Below the pieces are notes generated by a model. That model did not search any database. It saw nothing but the letters and a program-made list of their open reading frames with translations, and had not been told where the DNA came from. DNA of 64,000 nucleotides from Rhodobacteraceae bacterium QY30 (GTDB taxonomy: Bacteria > Pseudomonadota > Alphaproteobacteria > Rhodobacterales > Rhodobacteraceae). The position numbers were made by a program, and so were the translations under genes. Numbering within the stretch: position 1 is the first letter of the stretch; every line of letters starts with the position of its first letter. The stretch is taken from positions 2,712,501 to 2,776,500 of the forward strand of contig CP023454.1 of assembly GCA_002356635.1 (NCBI GenBank), in the 5' to 3' direction. Below, piece by piece: positions 50,679 through 59,609 of this stretch.

Positions 50679-51644
50679 GTGTGGATCAAGATTAAGGTGG
50701 AGAGCTTTCCGCTGGCGGAGGTCTTCACCATCTCGCGCGGGTCAAAGACAGAGGCGCGGGTTCTGACGGTGATCGCCGAAGAGGGCGGTCATCGCGGGCG
50801 CGGCGAATGCGTGCCCTATGCCCGTTATGGCGAGACGCCGGACACGGTCGCCGCGCAGGTTGCGGCCCTGCCCGCGGGCTTTGCCCATGCTGATCTGCCC
50901 GGCCTGCTGCCTGCGGGGGCGGCGCGGAACGCGGTTGACTGCGCGTTGTGGGATCTGGCGGCCAAGCGGGCCGGCGTTCGGATCTGGGATCTGCTGGCGC
51001 GCCGGGCGCCGAAGCCGCTTGTGACCGCCTATACCCTGTCGCTGGACACGCCCGAGGCGATGCGCGCGGCGGCCGCGCGGGCGGCGGATCGGCCGGTACT
51101 GAAGATCAAGCTGGGCACGCCGGACGACATGCCCCGGCTGGAGGCCGTGCGGGCGGGGGCGCCCCGGTCGACCATCATCGTGGATGCGAACGAAGGCTGG
51201 ACGCCCGAGGTTTATGCCGATCTGGCGCCGCATCTGATCCGGTTGGGCGTCGCGCTGGTGGAACAGCCCCTGCCCGCCGGCGCGGACGACGCCTTGGCCG
51301 GGATGGCGCGTCCGGTGCCGGTTTGTGCGGACGAAAGCGCGCATGACCGGGCCTCGCTGCCCGCGCTGCGGGGCAAGTATGACGTGGTGAACATCAAGCT
51401 CGACAAGACCGGCGGGCTGACCGAGGCGCTGGCGCTGGCAGATGCCGCCCGCGCTGCGGGGCTGGGGGTGATGGTGGGCTGCATGGTCGGCACGTCGCTG
51501 GCCATGGCGCCTGCGGTTCTGGTGGCGCAAGGGGCGGCCTTCGTCGATCTGGACGGGCCGCTTCTTCTGGCGCGGGACCGCGATCCGGGGCTGCGCTATG
51601 ACGGCAGCACCCTTTACCCCCCCCTGCCCGAGCTTTGGGGTTAA
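50679..51644 (+). CDS. L-Ala-D/L-Glu (dipeptide) epimerase, enolase superfamily
   Basis: A 321-residue member of the muconate-lactonising subgroup. The KxK catalytic lysine is in LKIKLGTPDD, the metal ligands in VDANEGW, EQPL and CADES, and the opposite-face lysine in NIKLDKTGG. It would recycle murein dipeptides. The GTG start at 50679 has GGAGG 5 bases upstream; the ATG at 50634 has none. The stop overlaps that of the convergent oxidoreductase (TTAA). Confidence 0.88.
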   Translation: MWIKIKVESFPLAEVFTISRGSKTEARVLTVIAEEGGHRGRGECVPYARYGETPDTVAAQVAALPAGFAHADLPGLLPAGAARNAVDCALWDLAAKRAGVRIWDLLARRAPKPLVTAYTLSLDTPEAMRAAAARAADRPVLKIKLGTPDDMPRLEAVRAGAPRSTIIVDANEGWTPEVYADLAPHLIRLGVALVEQPLPAGADDALAGMARPVPVCADESAHDRASLPALRGKYDVVNIKLDKTGGLTEALALADAARAAGLGVMVGCMVGTSLAMAPAVLVAQGAAFVDLDGPLLLARDRDPGLRYDGSTLYPPLPELWG

Positions 51645-52642
51645 CCGCCTGCGACCCGCAGCACGATCTTGCCGATATGGCCTGAGCTTTCCATGCGGGC
51701 ATGTGCCTTGGCAGCGTCGTCCAGCGCGAATTCGCTGTCCATGACCGGCTTCAGATGGCCTGCGGCGATCATCGGCCAGACGTGGGTGCGCACTTCGTCC
51801 GCGATGCGGGCCTTGGCCAGATCGGATTGCGGGCGCAGTGTCGATCCGGTGATCGTCAGCCGTCGCACCATGACCAGCGCGAAGTTCAGGCTGACCTGCG
51901 GGCCTTCAAGGAACGCGATCTGCACCAGCCGCCCGTCATCGGCGAGCGCCTTGACGTTGCGGGGGATGTAGTCGCCGCCGACCATGTCGAGGATCAGGTT
52001 CGCCCCGCCTTCGGCGCGCAGGACGGCGACGAAATCCTCGGTCCGGTAGTTGATGGCGCGTTCCGCGCCCAGATCGGTGCAGGCGGCGCATTTTTCATCC
52101 GACCCGGCAGTGGCGAAGACCCGCGCACCCAGCGCCTTGGCGATCTGGATGGCGGTCGTGCCGATGCCCGACGACCCGCCGTGGACAAGGAAGCGTTCGC
52201 CCGCCCGCAGGCCACCGCGCATCACGATGTTCGACCAGACGGTGAAGCAGGTTTCCGGCAGGCAGGCCGCTTCGCGCAGCGACAGACCTTCGGGCACCGG
52301 CAGGGCATGGGCGGCCGGGGTCACGACGTATTCGGCATAGCCGCCGCCCGGCAGCAGCGCGCAGACCTTGTCGCCCAAGGCCCAGCCCGCAACGCCCGGC
52401 CCCATCGCCGCGACCGTGCCCGAACATTCCAGCCCCGGCAGAGGCGAGGCCCCGGGGGGCGGTGCGTAGGACCCGGCGCGTTGCAGCGCGTCGGGGCGGT
52501 TGACGCCGGCCCAATCCACCCGGATCAGGATTTGCCCCGGTCCAGGTTCGGGAACCGGCAAGGTGACCGGGCGCAAGACCTCGGGGCCGCCGAGGGCAGA
52601 GATTTCGACGGCGCGCATGCTTGCGGGCAGGGTCTGGGTCAT
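51641..52642 (-). CDS. NAD(P)H:quinone oxidoreductase (zinc-independent MDR, TP53I3/QOR-like)
   Basis: A 333-residue MDR enzyme beginning MRAVEISALGGPEVLRPV after 8 residues. It has DWAGVNRPDALQRAGSY, LGDKVCALLPGGGYAEY and the nucleotide-binding VHGGSSGIGTTAIQIAKALGARV. No zinc-lobe cysteines are seen. It fits the PIG3-type quinone oxidoreductases. It is 13 bases downstream of the COQ9 stop on the same strand, so the two may be co-transcribed. Confidence 0.87.
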   Translation of the reverse strand: MTQTLPASMRAVEISALGGPEVLRPVTLPVPEPGPGQILIRVDWAGVNRPDALQRAGSYAPPPGASPLPGLECSGTVAAMGPGVAGWALGDKVCALLPGGGYAEYVVTPAAHALPVPEGLSLREAACLPETCFTVWSNIVMRGGLRAGERFLVHGGSSGIGTTAIQIAKALGARVFATAGSDEKCAACTDLGAERAINYRTEDFVAVLRAEGGANLILDMVGGDYIPRNVKALADDGRLVQIAFLEGPQVSLNFALVMVRRLTITGSTLRPQSDLAKARIADEVRTHVWPMIAAGHLKPVMDSEFALDDAAKAHARMESSGHIGKIVLRVAGG

Positions 52643-52655
52643 TGTCGGGCTTTCT

Positions 52656-53348
52656 TCAGGACTGGACGCGGCCGGGCAGATCATCGGGGACCCGCCCCGG
52701 TGCCTGCACATGATTGAACGGATTGAGCGGCCCGGCCATCAGACGGCCCAGCACCGGCACGTCCTTCAACCGCGCCTTGGCCTTTTCGAACCGCATCACG
52801 CCATCGATCCGCCGGTCGAGGAAATCCCAGGTATCGACATTGCCTTCGGAATGGTCGCCCAGCCAGTAAAGCACCGTTGCGGAATACACCGCCGACAGCG
52901 TGGCGCGCTTGCTATACCAGTTCGCATCCTGCGACGTGTCGCCCAGCGCGGTCCAGATCGCGTCTGCCGTGCCCCACAGAAGCGCGGCACCGGTGGGGGC
53001 GTTCTGCGGCAATGCGAACAGCGTCATGCCGCGGCGGACGATTTCACGGTCTGCGGCTTCGATCCGGTAGCGGACGGCGGCGGCGATCCGGTCGCGCATC
53101 CGGCGGGCGGACAGATCAGTATCCGCCAGACGCGCAAGCATCCGCGCATCGCCACGCCGGTGATAATCCACCGCCAGATCCAGCCCGCCGCGCGGCGCGA
53201 TCACGCGCGCCTGGTCGGGTGCGATCCCGGCGTCGCGGGCAGCGGCGCGAAAGGCCGTGTCGGTCCAGCCGTCGAAGGGGACATGTTCAAGCATCGCCAG
53301 CAAAAGCGATTCCCGCCGCGGATCGGGGCCGAAGGGCTTGTCCTGCAT
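52656..53348 (-). CDS. coq9: COQ9-family ubiquinone biosynthesis protein
   Basis: A 230-residue TetR-like-fold lipid-binding protein. It shows LLAMLEHVPFDGWTDTAFRAAARDAG at the start and ALPQNAPTGAALLWGTADAIWTALGDTS, the COQ9 signature, plus SVYYSTVLYW-like AVYSATVLYWLGD. It supports the Coq7 hydroxylation step. Divergent from rpsU. Confidence 0.9.
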   Translation of the reverse strand: MQDKPFGPDPRRESLLLAMLEHVPFDGWTDTAFRAAARDAGIAPDQARVIAPRGGLDLAVDYHRRGDARMLARLADTDLSARRMRDRIAAAVRYRIEAADREIVRRGMTLFALPQNAPTGAALLWGTADAIWTALGDTSQDANWYSKRATLSAVYSATVLYWLGDHSEGNVDTWDFLDRRIDGVMRFEKAKARLKDVPVLGRLMAGPLNPFNHVQAPGRVPDDLPGRVQS

Positions 53349-53374
53349 GTTCTTTTTCCTTTTTCACCCGCCGA

Positions 53375-53403
53375 TGGACAAATGACCTGTGCTTTGCTAT
53401 AGG
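53375..53403 (+). promoter_or_regulatory. rpsU promoter
   Basis: TGGACA (53375-53380), 17 bases, TATAGG (53398-53403). This is a near-consensus sigma-70 promoter about 45 bases upstream of the rpsU ATG leader hairpin. Confidence 0.65.
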
Positions 53404-53442
53404 GCCACTTCCTGCAAATACTTGCAACTTTAACCTAGGAAG

Positions 53443-53456
53443 GTGGTGACAACCAC
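53443..53456 (+). promoter_or_regulatory. Hairpin between Shine-Dalgarno and start of rpsU
   Basis: GTGGT (53443-53447), loop GACA, ACCAC (53452-53456) directly abuts the ATG at 53457. The Shine-Dalgarno AGGAAGG is otherwise too far (about 13 bases) from the start; the hairpin would bring it close or regulate access. Confidence 0.5.
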
Positions 53457-53663
53457 ATGCAGGTCAGCGTTCGTGACAACAATGTCGAACAGGCGCTTCG
53501 TGCTCTGAAGAAGAAACTTCAGCGCGAGGGGGTTTTTCGCGAAATGAAGCTCAAGCAGCATTTCGAAAAGCCGTCCGTGAAGAAAGCCCGCGAACAGGCC
53601 GAGGCCATCCGCCGTGCCCGTAAACTGGCGCGCAAGAAGGCCCAGCGCGAAGGCGGTCTCTGA
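53457..53663 (+). CDS. rpsU: 30S ribosomal protein S21
   Basis: A 68-residue protein. It begins [20 protein letters not shown] and has a strongly basic C-terminus ([16 protein letters not shown]). It is a single-gene unit with its own promoter and terminator. Confidence 0.97.
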   Translation: MQVSVRDNNVEQALRALKKKLQREGVFREMKLKQHFEKPSVKKAREQAEAIRRARKLARKKAQREGGL

Positions 53664-53727
53664 CACGCTTTCGGGTCGCGCTTTTCATCAGCGACTGGAA
53701 CGTTGGCGGGGAAACCCGCGAAGTGAG

Positions 53728-53756
53728 CCCCCGCCCCGGCGGGGGTTTTGCTTTTT
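53728..53756 (+). terminator. rpsU terminator
   Basis: CCCCCGCC/GGCGGGGG stem (53728-53735 with 53738-53745), then TTTTGCTTTTT. Confidence 0.9.
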
Positions 53757-53793
53757 GCAGACAGGTTTGGATCAAAGTCCCGCGCAACGGAAA

Positions 53794-53815
53794 GGCGGGC
53801 CGTTATCGGCCCGCC
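53794..53815 (-). terminator. Terminator of the aldehyde dehydrogenase gene
   Basis: GGCGGGCCG/CGGCCCGCC stem with a 4-base loop (53794-53802 with 53807-53815), followed by TTTCC on the minus strand, 21 bases after the stop. Confidence 0.8.
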
Positions 53816-53836
53816 CCCGCCCCTCGCCTGCCTGCT

Positions 53837-55360
53837 TCAGAAGAAACCGAGTTTCTTTGGCGAATAGCTGACCAGCAGGTTCTTGGTTTCCTGATAGTGG
53901 TCCAGCATCATCTTGTGGGTTTCGCGTCCCATGCCCGACTGCTTGTAACCGCCGAAGGCCGCACCGGCCGGATACAGGTGGTAGCAATTCGTCCAGACCC
54001 GGCCCGCCTCGATGGCGCGGCCCGCGCGGTAGGCGGTGTTGGCATCGCGGCTCCAGACACCGGCGCCCAGGCCAAAGACGGTGTCGTTGGCGATCTCGAT
54101 GGCTTCTTCCGGGGTCTTGAAGGTGGTGACGGACACAACCGGGCCGAAGATCTCTTCCTGGAAGATCCGCATCTTGTTGCTGCCTTCAAAGACGGTCGGC
54201 TTGATGTAGTAGCCATCGGCGATGTCGCCGTTGAACTGGTTGGCCGCGCCGCCCGTCAGGACCTTGGCGCCTTCGTTCACGCCGATGTCCATGTAGCGCA
54301 GGATCTTTTCGTATTGTTCCTGGCTGGCCTGCGCGCCGATCATGGTGCCCGCCTGCCGGGGATCGCCCGCCACGATCGCCTCGACCCGTTTCAGCGCGCG
54401 TTCCATGAACCGGTCGTAGATCGATTCCTGCACCAGCGCCCGGCTGGGGCAGGTGCAGATCTCGCCCTGGTTCAGCGCGAACATGGTGAAGCCTTCCAGC
54501 GCCTTGTCGAGGAAATCGTCATCCTCGTTCATCACGTCGGCGAAGAAGATGTTGGGGGACTTGCCGCCCAGTTCCAGCGTGATGTTGGTCAGGTTGTCGG
54601 CGGCGGCCTTCATGATCAGCTTGCCGACCGGGGTCGATCCGGTGAAGGCGATCTTGGCGATGCGCGGGCTTGCGGACAGGGCAGCGCCCGCCTCTTCGCC
54701 GATGCCGTTGACGATGTTCAGCACACCCGGCGGCAGCAGATCCTCGATGAAGCTCAGAAGATACAGGATCGAGGCCGGGGTCTGTTCGGCCGGTTTCAGC
54801 ACGACGCAGTTCCCCGCCGCAAGCGCCGGGGCAAGCTTCCACGTCGCCATCAGGATCGGAAAGTTCCACGGGATGATCTGGCCGACAACGCCCAGCGGTT
54901 CGTGGAAGTGATAGGCGACGGTGTTGTCGTCGATATAGCCGATGGACCCTTCCTGCGCCCGGATCGCGCCGGCGAAATAGCGGAAATGGTCGATGGCCAG
55001 CGGGATGTCGGCGGCCATGGTTTCGCGCAGCGGCTTGCCGTTGTCCCAGGTTTCGGCAATGGCGATGGCTTCAAGGTTCTGTTCGATCCGGTCTGCGATC
55101 TTCAGCAGGATGTTCGACCGTTCGGTGGTGGACGTCGCGGCCCATTTGCGGCGCGCGGCATGGGCGGCATCCAGGGCTGCCTCCACATCGGCAGCGTCCG
55201 AACGGGGGACTTCGCAGATCACATGGCCGGTCAGGGGCGAGATATTTTCCATGTAGCGGCCCGATCTGGGGGCCACCCATTCGCCACCGATGTAGTTGTC
55301 GTACCGGCCCTTGTAGGGCGACTTGAATTGCGCAGCAGCGCCTTGTGCCATGTCGTTCAT
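53837..55360 (-). CDS. NAD-dependent aldehyde dehydrogenase (ExaC/AldB/AcoD type)
   Basis: A 507-residue ALDH. It has [35 protein letters not shown], the general base Glu in [10 protein letters not shown], and the nucleophile in [11 protein letters not shown]. The C-terminal [10 protein letters not shown] end is typical of acetaldehyde dehydrogenases. These oxidise acetaldehyde from ethanol or acetoin. The AcoR-like regulator lies just upstream on the same strand, and a large palindrome is in the intergenic gap. Confidence 0.92.
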   Translation of the reverse strand: MNDMAQGAAAQFKSPYKGRYDNYIGGEWVAPRSGRYMENISPLTGHVICEVPRSDAADVEAALDAAHAARRKWAATSTTERSNILLKIADRIEQNLEAIAIAETWDNGKPLRETMAADIPLAIDHFRYFAGAIRAQEGSIGYIDDNTVAYHFHEPLGVVGQIIPWNFPILMATWKLAPALAAGNCVVLKPAEQTPASILYLLSFIEDLLPPGVLNIVNGIGEEAGAALSASPRIAKIAFTGSTPVGKLIMKAAADNLTNITLELGGKSPNIFFADVMNEDDDFLDKALEGFTMFALNQGEICTCPSRALVQESIYDRFMERALKRVEAIVAGDPRQAGTMIGAQASQEQYEKILRYMDIGVNEGAKVLTGGAANQFNGDIADGYYIKPTVFEGSNKMRIFQEEIFGPVVSVTTFKTPEEAIEIANDTVFGLGAGVWSRDANTAYRAGRAIEAGRVWTNCYHLYPAGAAFGGYKQSGMGRETHKMMLDHYQETKNLLVSYSPKKLGFF

Positions 55361-55457
55361 GGAAAATTCCCTCCTCTGGCGGGCTCCTCAACCCGATGGG
55401 GGAAGGATGCGCGGGAGGTGTCTTCGCGCCTAGGGGGCGGCGCCGTCCGGGGGCGGC

Positions 55458-55483
55458 AATGTGTCTCAGGTCTGAGACACATT
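55458..55483. promoter_or_regulatory. Perfect 26-bp palindrome, candidate AcoR-type operator
   Basis: AATGTGTCTCAG, GT, CTGAGACACATT: two 12-bp arms with no mismatch. It overlaps the last codons and stop of the regulator gene and lies about 100 bases upstream of the aldehyde dehydrogenase start. The TGTCTCA/TGAGACA halves suit a Fis-type HTH. On the minus strand it could alternatively end the regulator mRNA, but no T-run follows. Confidence 0.7.
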
Positions 55484-56443
55484 GACCTCGGTCTCGCCGA
55501 TGCCCAGGCGTTTCATCCGGCGGTAAAGCGTGGCGCGGCCCACGCCCAGCGCCCGCGCGGCGGCCGAAACATTGCCCCCCGCCCGCGCCAAGGCGCGCAT
55601 CACGGCAGCGCGTTCGGCCTTTTCGAACCCTGAAAGGCCATTCGCACTGCCCAGAATATCGCTGGCCGGGCGCGGCGGGATCAGGCCCGTCTGGCTTAGC
55701 CCGAAGGCGCGGCGGGCGGCGCGGGTGGCACCCACGATCAGATCGTCATCATCCACGGCCAGCAGCATCGCTTCGTCCGGGCGGTCGCCGGGGGCGACCA
55801 CGATCCGCGCCTTGGGGAAAGAGGCGCGGAAGTTGTCGGCCTCGATCGCGCGGGCGGTCTGGGCAACCATCGCGGCGATCAGGCGGGTGAAGGCTTCGGT
55901 CTGGTCGGCCCGCGCCGACGATACGTCCAGTGCGGCGATGATCCGGCCATCCGCGCCATAGATCGGCGCGTCCATGCAGCTCATCGCGGTGTTGCGCGAC
56001 AGGAAATGTTCATCGCGGTGGATGATGACCTGCCGGTTTTCGGCCAGACAGGTGCCGATGCCGTTCGTGCCTTCGGCCTCCTCGCTCCAGATCGCGCCGG
56101 ACCACAGGCCCCAGTGCTGGAACACCGGCGCATCGGCATCGCCGCAGCGCTGGTCCAGCACCACGCCTTCGGCATCGGTCAACAGCACGCAGCAGCCGGA
56201 ATTGCCGACCAGACCGTACAACTGGTCCATCCGGGGCGCGACGACCATCATCAGCGGTTCCAGCGCCGCGTGGCGCTCTGCCAGCGCCGTGGCCGTCATG
56301 CGTTCCGGGGCCGAAGTCTGCGCCGGGTCCAGCCCATGCTTGATCAGCGACCGCCGCCAGGACGCCGCCAGCCGCGATGACGCGGCGGCAGACCGCGACT
56401 GCACGGTTTCCAGCACGGTATCTGCGTGATTCGGTCGCGCCAC
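55466..56443 (-). CDS. AcoR-like GAF/Fis-HTH regulator lacking the AAA+ domain
   Basis: A 325-residue protein. The N-terminal GAF-type sensor (about 60-200) has LVGNSGCCVLLTDAEG and EGTNGIGTCLAENRQVIIHRDEHFL, as in AcoR. A PAS-like segment leads to a C-terminal Fis-type HTH (GGNVSAAARALGVGRATLYRRM). The sigma-54 AAA+ core (about 230 residues) is absent. The GTG start at 56443 is preceded by GGAGGAGGAGG. It likely controls the downstream aldehyde dehydrogenase by a sigma-54-independent route. Confidence 0.82.
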   Translation of the reverse strand: MARPNHADTVLETVQSRSAAASSRLAASWRRSLIKHGLDPAQTSAPERMTATALAERHAALEPLMMVVAPRMDQLYGLVGNSGCCVLLTDAEGVVLDQRCGDADAPVFQHWGLWSGAIWSEEAEGTNGIGTCLAENRQVIIHRDEHFLSRNTAMSCMDAPIYGADGRIIAALDVSSARADQTEAFTRLIAAMVAQTARAIEADNFRASFPKARIVVAPGDRPDEAMLLAVDDDDLIVGATRAARRAFGLSQTGLIPPRPASDILGSANGLSGFEKAERAAVMRALARAGGNVSAAARALGVGRATLYRRMKRLGIGETEVNVSQT

Positions 56444-56505
56444 GGCCTCCTCCTCCCAAAGGTGACGGGAAAGCCTAGCATCCTGCCTGCGGAACGCCAA
56501 AGCGT

Positions 56506-56964
56506 TCAGACCGGGATCGCGGTCGTCTTGAACACGGTTCTGAGAGCGAAGGACGAATGCATCTGCGCCACGCCCGGCAGGCGGGCCAGATATTGCCGGT
56601 GGATGCGGGCGAAATCCTCGGTGTCCTCGACGATGACCTTCAGAAGGTAATCCGCCGTTCCGGCCATCAGGTGACATTCCAGCACGGCGGGCACCTTCTT
56701 CACTTCGCGCTCGAATGCCTCCAGCACTTCATCGGCCTGCCCCGACAGCGTGATTTCCACAAAGACGGTCGTGGGTCGGTCCAGCTTTCGCGCATTCAGC
56801 AGCGCGACGTAGCTGTCGATGTAGCCCGCCTGTTCCAGCCGTTCGACCCGCCGGTGACAGGCCGAGGGCGACAGGTTCACCTGTTCGGACAAATCGGCGT
56901 TCGAGATCCGGCCCTGCTTTTGCAGGACCGTCAGAATTCGGCGGTCGGTTGCGTCAAGCTGCAT
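56506..56964 (-). CDS. Lrp/AsnC-family regulator, likely of alanine dehydrogenase
   Basis: A 152-residue protein. The N-terminal HTH (DLSEQVNLSPSACHRRVERLEQAG) and C-terminal RAM domain (VLECHLMAGTADYLLKVIVED) mark Lrp/AsnC. It is divergent from ald, the usual partner of AldR-type activators that respond to alanine. The 136-base gap (56965-57100) is AT-rich (ATAAAATGG... ATTTTC) and is where it would bind. Confidence 0.9.
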   Translation of the reverse strand: MQLDATDRRILTVLQKQGRISNADLSEQVNLSPSACHRRVERLEQAGYIDSYVALLNARKLDRPTTVFVEITLSGQADEVLEAFEREVKKVPAVLECHLMAGTADYLLKVIVEDTEDFARIHRQYLARLPGVAQMHSSFALRTVFKTTAIPV

Positions 56965-57100
56965 TGCGGCGAGGGATTCTTCGATAAAATGGCTGTATTC
57001 CAGGATTTTCTACCACAACACCGCTTTCACGCCAGTCTTCTTTCAAAGAAACTCCGCACGCTCAGGCGCATCCTTCCCCCACAAGGACAAGGAGGTTCCC

Positions 57101-58216
57101 ATGAAGATTGGCTGTCCCCGCGAGATCAAACCGCAGGAGTTCCGCGTCGGCATCACCCCGAACGCCGCACAGGAAGCGGCGGTGCATGGTCATCAGGTTC
57201 TGATCGAGACCAATGCCGGTGCCGGCGCGGGATTCACCGATGACGACTACCGCGCCGCAGGTGCCACGATCCTGCCCACGGCCGAAGATGTCTTTGCCCA
57301 GTCCGACATGATCGTGAAGGTGAAGGAACCGCAGGCGGTGGAACGCAAGCGGCTGCGCGAAGGTCAGATCCTGTTCACCTACCTGCACCTTGCCCCGGAC
57401 CCGGACCAGACGCGCGACCTGCTCGCTTCGGGTGCGACCTGCATCGCCTATGAAACCGTGACCGACCGCAATGGCGGCCTGCCCCTGCTGGCGCCGATGT
57501 CCGAAGTGGCGGGCCGGTTGGCGCCGCAGGTCGGATCCTGGGCGCTGCAAAAGGCGAATGGCGGGCGGGGCGTGCTGATGGGCGGCGTTCCGGGGGTTCC
57601 CCCTGCAACCGTGGTTATCATCGGCGGTGGCGTCGTTGGGGCGGCGGCGGCGCGGGTGGCGGTTGGCATGGGGGCCAGCGTGACGGTGGTGGATCGGTCC
57701 ATCCCGCGGCTGAGCTATCTGGACGACATCTTCCACGGCAAGCTTAGAACCCAGTATTCGACCCAGGCCGCGACGGCCGATCTGGTGACAAAGGCGGACA
57801 TGGTGATCGGGGCGGTGCTGATCCCCGGCGCGGCGGCGCCGAAGCTGGTGACGCGCGCGCAGTTGAAAACCATGAAGCCGGGCGCGGTGATCGTTGATGT
57901 GGCGATCGACCAGGGCGGCTGTTTTGAAACCAGCCACGCGACAACGCACCAGGACCCGATCTACGAAGTCGACGGCATCCTGCATTACTGCGTGGCCAAC
58001 ATGCCCGGCGCGGTGGCGCGCACCTCGACCCAGGCGCTGAGCAACGCAACGATGCCCTTCATGATCGCGCTGGCCAACAAGGGCTGGAAGAAGGCCTGCG
58101 CCGACGATCCGCACCTGAAGGCCGGGCTGAACGTTCACGCGGGGCAACTGACCTACCGCGCCGTGGGTGAAGCGCTGGGGCTGCCCTGGATCACCGCCGA
58201 CGAGCTGTTGGGTTGA
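57101..58216 (+). CDS. ald: Alanine dehydrogenase
   Basis: A 371-residue enzyme interconverting L-alanine and pyruvate with NAD. It shows MKIGCPREIKPQEFRVGITP, VKVKEPQ, MSEVAGRLAPQVG, the Rossmann VIIGGGVVGAAAARVAVGMGA, and HYCVANMPGAVARTST. AAGGAGG precedes the ATG. Confidence 0.96.
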   Translation: MKIGCPREIKPQEFRVGITPNAAQEAAVHGHQVLIETNAGAGAGFTDDDYRAAGATILPTAEDVFAQSDMIVKVKEPQAVERKRLREGQILFTYLHLAPDPDQTRDLLASGATCIAYETVTDRNGGLPLLAPMSEVAGRLAPQVGSWALQKANGGRGVLMGGVPGVPPATVVIIGGGVVGAAAARVAVGMGASVTVVDRSIPRLSYLDDIFHGKLRTQYSTQAATADLVTKADMVIGAVLIPGAAAPKLVTRAQLKTMKPGAVIVDVAIDQGGCFETSHATTHQDPIYEVDGILHYCVANMPGAVARTSTQALSNATMPFMIALANKGWKKACADDPHLKAGLNVHAGQLTYRAVGEALGLPWITADELLG

Positions 58217-58237
58217 CAGCAGACGTGGAAAACGGAA

Positions 58238-58260
58238 AAGGCCCGCCGATGGCGGGCCTT
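58238..58260 (+). terminator. ald terminator
   Basis: AAGGCCCGCC, loop GAT, GGCGGGCCTT. Perfect 10-bp stem between convergent ald and mscL; a short T-tail on the minus strand side (TTTTCC) makes it bidirectional. Confidence 0.8.
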
Positions 58261-58280
58261 GCGATTTGAGGGGGCGCGGA

Positions 58281-58709
58281 TCAGCCCCGCTGGGCCAGCA
58301 GGTCGCGGATCTGGGTCAGAAGCTCTTCCTGCGTCGGGCCGGCGGGCGCACCCGGAACCGGCTCCTGCTTGCGCACGGCGGCATCCTTGACGCGGTTGAC
58401 CATCTTTACCAGCAGGAAGACGACGAAAGCGATGATCAGGAAATTGATCACCGCAGTGATGAAGGCGCCATAGGCAAAGACCGGCGCGCCGGCATCGCGG
58501 GCCGCTTTCAGCGAGGCGAATTCCCCGTCGCCCAGGTTCACGAACAGGTTCGAAAAGTCGATCCCGCCGGTGATGATCCCGATGATCGGGTTGATAAGAT
58601 CCGCCACCAGAGAGGTGACGATGGCGGTAAATGCCGCACCGATGATGATACCGACGGCCATGTCCATGACATTGCCCTTGGCGATGAAATCTCTGAATTC
58701 CTTAATCAT
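58281..58709 (-). CDS. mscL: Large-conductance mechanosensitive channel
   Basis: A 142-residue channel: [31 protein letters not shown] (S1 and TM1) and [19 protein letters not shown] (TM2), then a cytoplasmic helix [11 protein letters not shown]. It releases solutes on hypo-osmotic shock. The ATG at 58709 has GGGGACAG before it; a longer reading upstream is unlikely. Confidence 0.95.
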   Translation of the reverse strand: MIKEFRDFIAKGNVMDMAVGIIIGAAFTAIVTSLVADLINPIIGIITGGIDFSNLFVNLGDGEFASLKAARDAGAPVFAYGAFITAVINFLIIAFVVFLLVKMVNRVKDAAVRKQEPVPGAPAGPTQEELLTQIRDLLAQRG

Positions 58710-58859
58710 TTCTGTCCCCACACTTGCGGCCACGTCGCGGGCCGTCTTGTGAAAGCATACTACAGATGCCACCTTGGCAACAGATCAAATGCCGGGAAAG
58801 GCTGGCTGTCGTTCTCTGCGCAGTTGAACGGCCCCCGGATTCACCGCCATGAGGCAAAG

Positions 58860-59561
58860 ATGACAGACCTGAGCGATTTTCCTATCACCCGTCGCTGGCC
58901 GCCCCGGAACCCCGATGCGATCCAGCTTTATTCGCTTGCAACGCCGAACGGGATCAAGATTTCCGTGGCTCTTGAGGAAACCGGCCTGCCCTATGACGCG
59001 CATCTGGTGTCGCTGGAAACCAGGGATCAGCTTTCCGACGAATTCCTGTCGCTGAACCCCAACAACAAGATCCCGGCGATCCTTGATCCGAAAGGCCCGG
59101 GCGGCAAACCGATGCCGCTGTTCGAAAGCGGGGCGATCCTCATGTATCTGGCGGACAAGTCGGGCCAGCTTCTGCCCACCGATCCGGCAGCGCGCTGGCA
59201 GGCGGTGCAATGGCTGTTCTTCCAGATGGGCGGCGTCGGCCCGATGTTCGGTCAGGTCGGCTATTTCCACCGCTACGCCGGCAAGGACATCGAAGACCCC
59301 CGGCCCCGCCAGCGCTATTACGACGAAGCCCGCCGCCTGCTGGGCGTGATGGAACAGCGGATGGAGGGGCGCGAGTGGATCGCGGACAGCTATTCCATCG
59401 CCGATATCGCGATCTGCCCCTGGCTGCGCACGATCCGCGATTTCTATCAGGCGGGCGATCAGGTTGGCTGGGGCGACCTGCGCAACGTGCCCGCCTGGCT
59501 GGACCGGTTCCTGGCACGCCCGGCTGTGCAGCGCGGGCTGACGGTTCCGTCCGCAGACTGA
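58860..59561 (+). CDS. Glutathione S-transferase, YfcG/YghU-like
   Basis: A 233-residue GST. The N-terminal thioredoxin fold has QLYSLATPNGIKISVALEETGLPYD (TPNG in place of the catalytic Ser/Cys), NPNNKIPAI with cis-Pro, and FESGAILMYLADK. C-terminal helices include WLFFQMGGVGPMFGQ, shared with YfcG-type disulfide reductases. The physiological substrate is unknown. Confidence 0.88.
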   Translation: MTDLSDFPITRRWPPRNPDAIQLYSLATPNGIKISVALEETGLPYDAHLVSLETRDQLSDEFLSLNPNNKIPAILDPKGPGGKPMPLFESGAILMYLADKSGQLLPTDPAARWQAVQWLFFQMGGVGPMFGQVGYFHRYAGKDIEDPRPRQRYYDEARRLLGVMEQRMEGREWIADSYSIADIAICPWLRTIRDFYQAGDQVGWGDLRNVPAWLDRFLARPAVQRGLTVPSAD

Positions 59562-59572
59562 CGCCATGAAAA

Positions 59573-59595
59573 AGGGCCGGGGTTGTCCCGGCCCT
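59573..59595. terminator. Terminator between GST and pheT
   Basis: AGGGCCGGG (59573-59581) with CCCGGCCCT (59587-59595). On the minus strand it is followed by TTTTT, so it ends the pheST message 14 bases after the pheT stop. Confidence 0.85.
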
Positions 59596-59609
59596 GTTCG
59601 TCTGGTTCC

